Shown here: piece after piece, positions 59,605 through 64,000 of the stretch | Layout of the letters: each line of letters opens with the position of its first letter | Numbering within the stretch: position 1 is the first letter of the stretch | Assembly: GCA_016707525.1 (NCBI GenBank) | Contig: JADJHP010000008.1 | Span: forward strand, 124,001 to 188,000 | Reading direction: 5' to 3' | Length of the DNA: 64,000 bases | Origin: Ignavibacteriota bacterium | GTDB taxonomy: Bacteria > Bacteroidota > Ignavibacteria > UBA10030 > UBA6906 | Notes under the pieces: generated by a model | What the model was told of the DNA's origin: nothing | Seen by the model: only the letters and a program-made list of their open reading frames with translations | Databases searched by the model: none | Program-made: the position numbers and the translations under genes

Positions 59605-62009
59605 AGCAGACCCCTCTTCCGTGCCAGCAGCCGCAGACTGAGCGATGTGAACGCCACGACCGTGATGGAACTGGCGGGCATCAGGACCGCGGCAATGACC
59701 GGAGAGAGCGCACCGCGGACCGCGAACGACAGGCCGACTACATTATACAGCACGGAAATGGCATATGCCACAAGAACCACGCTCCGGCTGGACCTCGCAA
59801 AACGCAGAAAACGGTCCAGAGAGGCCAACCGGCTCCCATCCAGGATCACATCACAGGCCGGTGAGAAGGCCGATGTATCATCCGTGAGCGCCACCCCGAC
59901 ATCCGCCTGTTTCAGGGCACCGGCGTCATTCAGTCCATCGCCAACCATGAGCACGGCTTCACCCTGTGCCTGCACTCTGGCCACGAATGCCAGCTTGTCC
60001 GCCGGGGTCTGATGAAAATGCAACGGTACGTCCTCACCAAAGAGACGTCCCAATTTCCCCTTTTCCCGGTCACTATCGCCCGAAAGGAGCACGACCTTGT
60101 AGTGTTTCCGGAGTTCCCGCACCAGCGGTGCCACGCCATCGCGATACTGCCCGGCCAGAGCGAACTGCCCCCGTGGAACACCGTTCAGGGCAACGAAGAC
60201 CCGCAACGGTGAGCCATCGGCGTCCTGTGCTTCAGCATCGTCTGCGGGGGGCAGGCCGCAGAACGAGCGCGATCCGGCGCGCACGGCGATCCCTGTCACA
60301 GTGCCCTGGATACCGCCACCAATCTCTTCGCTGAAACCCGTCACCGGAAGCACCGGATCATCGCTCAGGGCATCGAACACCGCCCGGCTCAGCGGGTGGT
60401 GCGAATTGCGCACCAGCGAACGCACCGCGGACCGCTCCGTTGGCGAGAGCGGCTCGCCGACGAACCGCACGCCCGATCCCCGGGCATGGGTGAGTGTCCC
60501 GGTCTTGTCAAAGATCACGGTGCGGATGCGGCCCATCCATTCCACGACGTCCGCATGCTTCGCATAGAACTTGCCGCGCCCGAACACGCGGAGTGCCGTG
60601 CCGAAGGCGAAGGGCGTCGACAGCGACAGGGCGCATGGACAGGCGACGATGAGCACGGCGGTGAGGGCATTCCATGCGATCGCGGTGTCGCGGGGGAACC
60701 AGTACGCGGCGGCGCCTGCTGCAACCACGAACAGCGCCGCCGTGAAATACTTCCCCGCGATGTTCGTGAGCCGCGTCAGATTGCCGGGCCGGTCCGTCCT
60801 GAATGCCGCTTCGTTCCAGAGTTGCGTGAGATAGCTCTGGGAGACGGTCTTCACGACCTCGAGTTCGATCGCGCTGCCGACCTGCCGGCCGCCGGCATGC
60901 ACGAGATCACCCTGCTTCGCAGGGATGGGTGTGGATTCACCCGTCACAAAGCTGTAATCGATCGCGCCGGCATCGCTCATCAGGATCGCATCGGCCGGAA
61001 CGATCTCGTTGTTCCGGATGATCACCCTCGCACCGGGTTCGAGCGACGTGACAGGCACCGTCGACTCTCCGTCCTTCTTCTTCAGCGTGACGGCGAGCGG
61101 GAAGTAGGACGCGTAGGTCCTGTCAAAATTCAGGCTGTCATAGGTCCGCTGCTGGAACAACCGTCCGAGCAGCAGGAAGAACACGAGCCCGCACAGCGAA
61201 TCCACATACCCGAACCCCGTGCCCGTGAGGATCTCCACCGCGCTGCGCAGGAACAGGATCGCGACCCCGAGCGCGATCGGCAGGTCCAGGTTCACGACAC
61301 GCGACCGGAGCCCGGCCAGTGCGCCACGGAAGAAGACGGTGGCGCTGTAGAACGTGACCGGCAGGGACAGGACCAGGCTCACGTACGCGAACAGCGAGCG
61401 CAGGAACGGCTCGAAGTCGCCGCCCGACAGGTACTCGGGGAACGCGAGGATCATCGTGTTCCCGAAACAGAACCCGGCGATGCCGATCCGCGCGTACAGG
61501 GAGCGGTCCGCTTCGCGGCGGGGCGTGCGCTGTGCGGACTCCAGCGTGATCGTTGGCTCGTAGCCGAGCGACGTCAGGAGTTCCACGACCTTGCGCAGGC
61601 CGGTCTTTTCATTCGCATAGCGTACAACGATCGACTTCCCGAGGAAATCCGCACGCGAATAGAGGATGCCGGGATCGAACCGGAAGAGGTTCTCGAGCAG
61701 CCAGATACACGATGCGCAGTGCATCTGGGGCACGAAGAACGTCACTGCGGTGATGGAGCCATCGGAGAAATCACACAGTCGTTCGGCGACTGCGGGGTCG
61801 TCGAGATACGCAAAGCGGTCATCGCCGACCGGTCGTGGTGCCGGCACAGGGCAGGACGCTGCATGTGAGAGCACGTCGTAGACGGCCTTGCAACCGGAGC
61901 AGCAGAACTGCAGGTCGCCACTGACAACCCCTTCGCCCCGAACGGGATCGCCACAGTGGACGCAGACGGCTGTATCGGGAGCGGGCGATGTGCCGCGGGA
62001 TGTTGCCAT
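59601..62009 (-). CDS. ccoI: Copper-exporting P1B-type ATPase for cbb3 assembly (CcoI/FixI)
   Basis: This 802-residue heavy-metal P-type ATPase begins with a cysteine-rich domain (CVHCGDPV...CCSGCKAVYD), then an HMA domain with MHCASCIW (about residue 97). Six to eight transmembrane helices follow, with the CPC motif in VACPCALSLS (about 450). The phosphorylated Asp is in FDKTGTLTHARG (about 500), and the hinge is MVGDGLNDAGALKQADVGVAL. It moves copper outward for the oxidase. It is the first gene of the operon ccoI to tauE/safE. Confidence 0.95.
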   Translation of the reverse strand: MATSRGTSPAPDTAVCVHCGDPVRGEGVVSGDLQFCCSGCKAVYDVLSHAASCPVPAPRPVGDDRFAYLDDPAVAERLCDFSDGSITAVTFFVPQMHCASCIWLLENLFRFDPGILYSRADFLGKSIVVRYANEKTGLRKVVELLTSLGYEPTITLESAQRTPRREADRSLYARIGIAGFCFGNTMILAFPEYLSGGDFEPFLRSLFAYVSLVLSLPVTFYSATVFFRGALAGLRSRVVNLDLPIALGVAILFLRSAVEILTGTGFGYVDSLCGLVFFLLLGRLFQQRTYDSLNFDRTYASYFPLAVTLKKKDGESTVPVTSLEPGARVIIRNNEIVPADAILMSDAGAIDYSFVTGESTPIPAKQGDLVHAGGRQVGSAIELEVVKTVSQSYLTQLWNEAAFRTDRPGNLTRLTNIAGKYFTAALFVVAAGAAAYWFPRDTAIAWNALTAVLIVACPCALSLSTPFAFGTALRVFGRGKFYAKHADVVEWMGRIRTVIFDKTGTLTHARGSGVRFVGEPLSPTERSAVRSLVRNSHHPLSRAVFDALSDDPVLPVTGFSEEIGGGIQGTVTGIAVRAGSRSFCGLPPADDAEAQDADGSPLRVFVALNGVPRGQFALAGQYRDGVAPLVRELRKHYKVVLLSGDSDREKGKLGRLFGEDVPLHFHQTPADKLAFVARVQAQGEAVLMVGDGLNDAGALKQADVGVALTDDTSAFSPACDVILDGSRLASLDRFLRFARSSRSVVLVAYAISVLYNVVGLSFAVRGALSPVIAAVLMPASSITVVAFTSLSLRLLARKRGLL

Positions 62010-62096
62010 GACAAAGGAAGCACAGGGGACAGGATTCTTTGGAGGAAGATAGGAAAATCAGCGCTGAAATTCACCTGAATTGTACGCAGGGCGCGG

Positions 62097-62125
62097 TTGC
62101 GTTTCTCGAGGGATGTCCGTACATT
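62097..62125 (+). promoter_or_regulatory. Promoter of tRNA-Pro
   Basis: TTGCGT (62097-62102), 17 bases and TACATT (62120-62125). The tRNA starts 15 bases after the -10 box. It has the same -10 and spacer as the tRNA-Leu promoter. Confidence 0.65.
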
Positions 62126-62139
62126 ATCTTGCTGTCATT

Positions 62140-62213
62140 CGGAGCGTAGCGCAGCCCGGTAGCGCACTTGAATGGGGTTCAAGGGGTCGGGGGTTCAAAT
62201 CCCCCCGCTCCGA
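62140..62213 (+). tRNA. tRNA-Pro (GGG anticodon)
   Basis: The acceptor stem CGGAGCG/CGCTCCG, anticodon arm CTTGA-ATGGGGT-TCAAG with anticodon GGG, and T arm GGGGGTTCAAATCCCCC give a complete cloverleaf. CCA is not encoded. A perfect terminator follows. Confidence 0.97.
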
Positions 62214-62217
62214 CAGC

Positions 62218-62254
62218 AAAAACGAGGCTCCACCATACGGTGGGGCCTCGTTTC
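62218..62254 (+). terminator. Intrinsic terminator after tRNA-Pro
   Basis: AAACGAGGC and GCCTCGTTT with inner TCCACC/GGTGGG pairs form a long stem with a four-base loop, ending in a T-run. It starts 5 bases after the tRNA. Confidence 0.88.
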
Positions 62255-62290
62255 ATTGTGCCCGGAGGCGGGGGGCGGTGCAAGACCCGT

Positions 62291-62320
62291 GTAGGGGGGC
62301 CGAGCATGCTCGGCCCCTAC
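62291..62320. repeat. Palindromic GC-rich repeat unit
   Basis: The 30-base GTAGGGGGGCCGAGCATGCT...GGCCCCTAC is a near-perfect palindrome (two extra G on one arm). It lies between tRNA-Pro and the symporter gene, in an otherwise empty stretch. It looks like a dispersed palindromic element. Confidence 0.8.
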
Positions 62321-62404
62321 AACAGCAATGCATCGACCCATGGAGGCAGGGGGGGTGGTGCTGCCCACCTAACCACGGGCAATCACGACAACCCCCGACG
62401 GCGC

Positions 62405-64000
62405 CTACGACGCCCCCGCCCCCTTCTCCGTCCACAATTTGTTCACGACGTACAGCAATGCGACACCGGCAACGAGGAAGACCCCGAACAGGATCCCCGC
62501 AAGCATCATCCGCCCGTACAGGAAATTGCCGACCGTGAACAGGGCAGACCACACCAGCGAACACCCTGCCACCCATCCCAACAACGCGAGGGGAATATTG
62601 TCACCCGCCAGCTTCGATGTCTCTTCCGGCAGGCCGGCCGCTTCCCGGATCACCTTCCATCCCGGACCGAACGGGCGTACCTTCTTGTAGAACGCGATCA
62701 GCACTTCACGCTCGGTCTCCGGACCGAACAGCGCCGTCGCCACCCAGCATACCGTGGTAATGCCGATCGTGAGCAACAACGCCACATGCGTGCTGAACAC
62801 GATGTCTTCCTTCTTGAGAATGAGGAAGCCGATCGAGACCAGGAACGAACTCGCCATCGCAACGATCTCGCTCCAGGCATTCACCCGCCACCAGAACCAA
62901 CGCACGAGATACAACAACCCCGTGCCCGCACCAACCTGCAGGATGATATCGAAGGCGTCTTTCGCAGTGTCCAGAAGGTAGACCGCCCCCGACGATGCGA
63001 AGAACAGGATGATCGTGACCACCCGCCCGGCCGTCACGTAGTGATGCTCGGTCTCGTTCTTCTTGATGAACCTGCGGTAGAAATCGTGCACCAGATATGA
63101 CGCGCCCCAGTTCAGATGGGTCAGGATCGTGCTCGAATTCGCGGCGATCAGACCGCCGACCATCAAACCGACGAAGCCGACCGGCAGGAACTTGAGCATG
63201 GCAGGATATGCGATGTCGTGCCCGAGAAGACCCGGATCCAGGTTCGGGAACGCCGCCTGGATGTCCGAGAGCTGCGGATACACGATGATCGATGCAAGGC
63301 CGACGAGGATCCACGGCCAGGGGCGGAGGACGTAATGTGCCACATTGAAGAACAGCACTGCGCCGAGGGCATCGCGTTCCGACTTCGAGGCGAGCATACG
63401 CTGCGCAATGTAACTGCCGCCGCCCGGCTCCGCACCCGGATACCAGACCGCCCACCACTGCACGGCGATCGGCATGATGAAGATCGCGACCGCGATGTCC
63501 CAGTTGTTGCTGAAATCGGGGAGCATGTTCAGATAGTTGATGCCGTTCGGTCCCGTCGCCGTGGAGAGCTTGTCCACCAGCCCGGACAGCCCGCCGACCT
63601 GCGGAAGCTGCAGGGCGAAGTACGCCGCGGCGATCACGGCGGTCATCTTGATGAAGAACTGGATCATGTCGATCACCAGCACGCCCCACAACCCCGAGTG
63701 CGTGGCGAACACGACGTTGAGCGTCCCGACGATCAGCAGCGTCTGCCACCGGTCCATGCCGAACAGGATGCCGGCGATCTTGCACGCGGCAAGGTTCACC
63801 GTTGCCATGATCATACAGTTGAAGAAGAGGCCGAGATACACCGACCGGAACCCGCGCACCACGCTCGCAGCCTTGCCGGAGTAGCGGATCTCATAGAACT
63901 CCAGGTCGGTCATCACCCCCGAACGCCGCCAGAGGCGCGCGTAGAAGAAGACCGTCGCAACACCCGTCAGCACGAATGCCCACCACACCCAGTTGCCCGC
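62405..64000 (-). CDS. Sodium:solute symporter (SSS family), 5' end outside window
   Basis: The last about 531 residues of a large transporter are present and the start lies beyond the window edge. Multiple transmembrane helices are seen, with the SSS features GLFFNCMIMATVNLAACKI, WYPGAEPGGGSYIAQRMLA (about residues 172-190 of the visible part) and LMVGGLIAANSSTILTHLNW (conserved helix near the sodium site). It probably moves a sugar, amino acid or organic acid with sodium. The first and last visible codons fit the open frame without stop. No partner gene is visible. Confidence 0.88.
   Translation of the reverse strand, partial: AGNWVWWAFVLTGVATVFFYARLWRRSGVMTDLEFYEIRYSGKAASVVRGFRSVYLGLFFNCMIMATVNLAACKIAGILFGMDRWQTLLIVGTLNVVFATHSGLWGVLVIDMIQFFIKMTAVIAAAYFALQLPQVGGLSGLVDKLSTATGPNGINYLNMLPDFSNNWDIAVAIFIMPIAVQWWAVWYPGAEPGGGSYIAQRMLASKSERDALGAVLFFNVAHYVLRPWPWILVGLASIIVYPQLSDIQAAFPNLDPGLLGHDIAYPAMLKFLPVGFVGLMVGGLIAANSSTILTHLNWGASYLVHDFYRRFIKKNETEHHYVTAGRVVTIILFFASSGAVYLLDTAKDAFDIILQVGAGTGLLYLVRWFWWRVNAWSEIVAMASSFLVSIGFLILKKEDIVFSTHVALLLTIGITTVCWVATALFGPETEREVLIAFYKKVRPFGPGWKVIREAAGLPEETSKLAGDNIPLALLGWVAGCSLVWSALFTVGNFLYGRMMLAGILFGVFLVAGVALLYVVNKLWTEKGAGAS

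Noticed and set aside
1..64000. CRISPR array, insertion sequences, prophage
   Set aside because: No regularly spaced repeats, transposase, integrase other than XerD, or phage gene was seen.

Overview
The window is about 64 kb of gene-dense, high-GC bacterial chromosome with no phage, transposon or CRISPR content. The likely source is the Bacteroidota/Chlorobiota (FCB) supergroup, probably an Ignavibacteria-like lineage. The evidence is a type IX secretion sorting tail (YPNPFNP type) on a secreted beta-propeller protein, a cbb3 oxidase operon with a CcoN-CcoO fusion, an LptD-like outer-membrane protein, a POT-like transporter, and both pyruvate:ferredoxin oxidoreductase and cbb3 oxidase. The organism is diderm and probably facultative or microaerophilic. 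This placement is an inference from gene content, not from a phylogenetic marker.

Layout. 1-2.5 kb (-): three small pilin-like membrane-anchored proteins in one operon. 2.6-7.2 kb: a homocysteine methyltransferase/MTHFR fusion (-) diverges from an esterase-fold gene and pepF (+). 7.2-12.4 kb (-): CoA-binding protein, dihydroorotate-dehydrogenase-like protein, NifJ. 12.6-15.9 kb (-): feoB, feoA and a membrane-anchored DtxR-type regulator. 16-19.5 kb (-): split class II ribonucleotide reductase behind a complete cobalamin riboswitch, with promoter, aptamer and terminator all readable. 19.5-24.8 kb (-): LolA-like protein, POT-like transporter, M24 peptidase, ABC-2 exporter. 24.8-30.1 kb (+): a cNMP-binding/GAF histidine kinase, tRNA-Leu, then tig-clpP-clpX, with tig carrying a one-base frameshift. 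30.1-37.4 kb (-): lipoproteins, LptD-like, RarA, FtsB-like, a degenerate P-loop protein and an M50 protease. 37.4-38 kb: a repeat-rich region. 38-40.3 kb (+): the T9SS-exported propeller. 40.5-48.8 kb (-): a secreted HEAT-like protein, then a compact operon pgpH-xerD-cysteine desulfurase-lysA-lipoprotein-ddl. 48.9-53.7 kb (+): an overlapping operon including a HAD phosphatase, acpS and a second orphan histidine kinase, followed by a MerR regulator. 53.7-62 kb (-): the cbb3 operon ccoI-ccoS-ccoNO-ccoQ-ccoP-ccoG-fixH-tauE/safE. 62-64 kb: tRNA-Pro, a palindromic repeat and a sodium:solute symporter cut by the window edge.

Transcription signals. Several promoters read as TTGnnn, 17 bp, TAnnnT on both strands. 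At least two place the start codon at the predicted transcription start, so these mRNAs are probably leaderless. Genes within operons are commonly coupled by ATGA, GTGA or TGATG overlaps.

Most notable: the cobalamin riboswitch sits on the gene for the B12-dependent ribonucleotide reductase, not on a B12-independent alternative as is usual. Also notable are the membrane-anchored DtxR/FeoA-domain regulator whose frame overruns feoA, the tig frameshift, an esterase-fold protein with Gly at the nucleophile position, and long GC-rich inverted repeats between genes.
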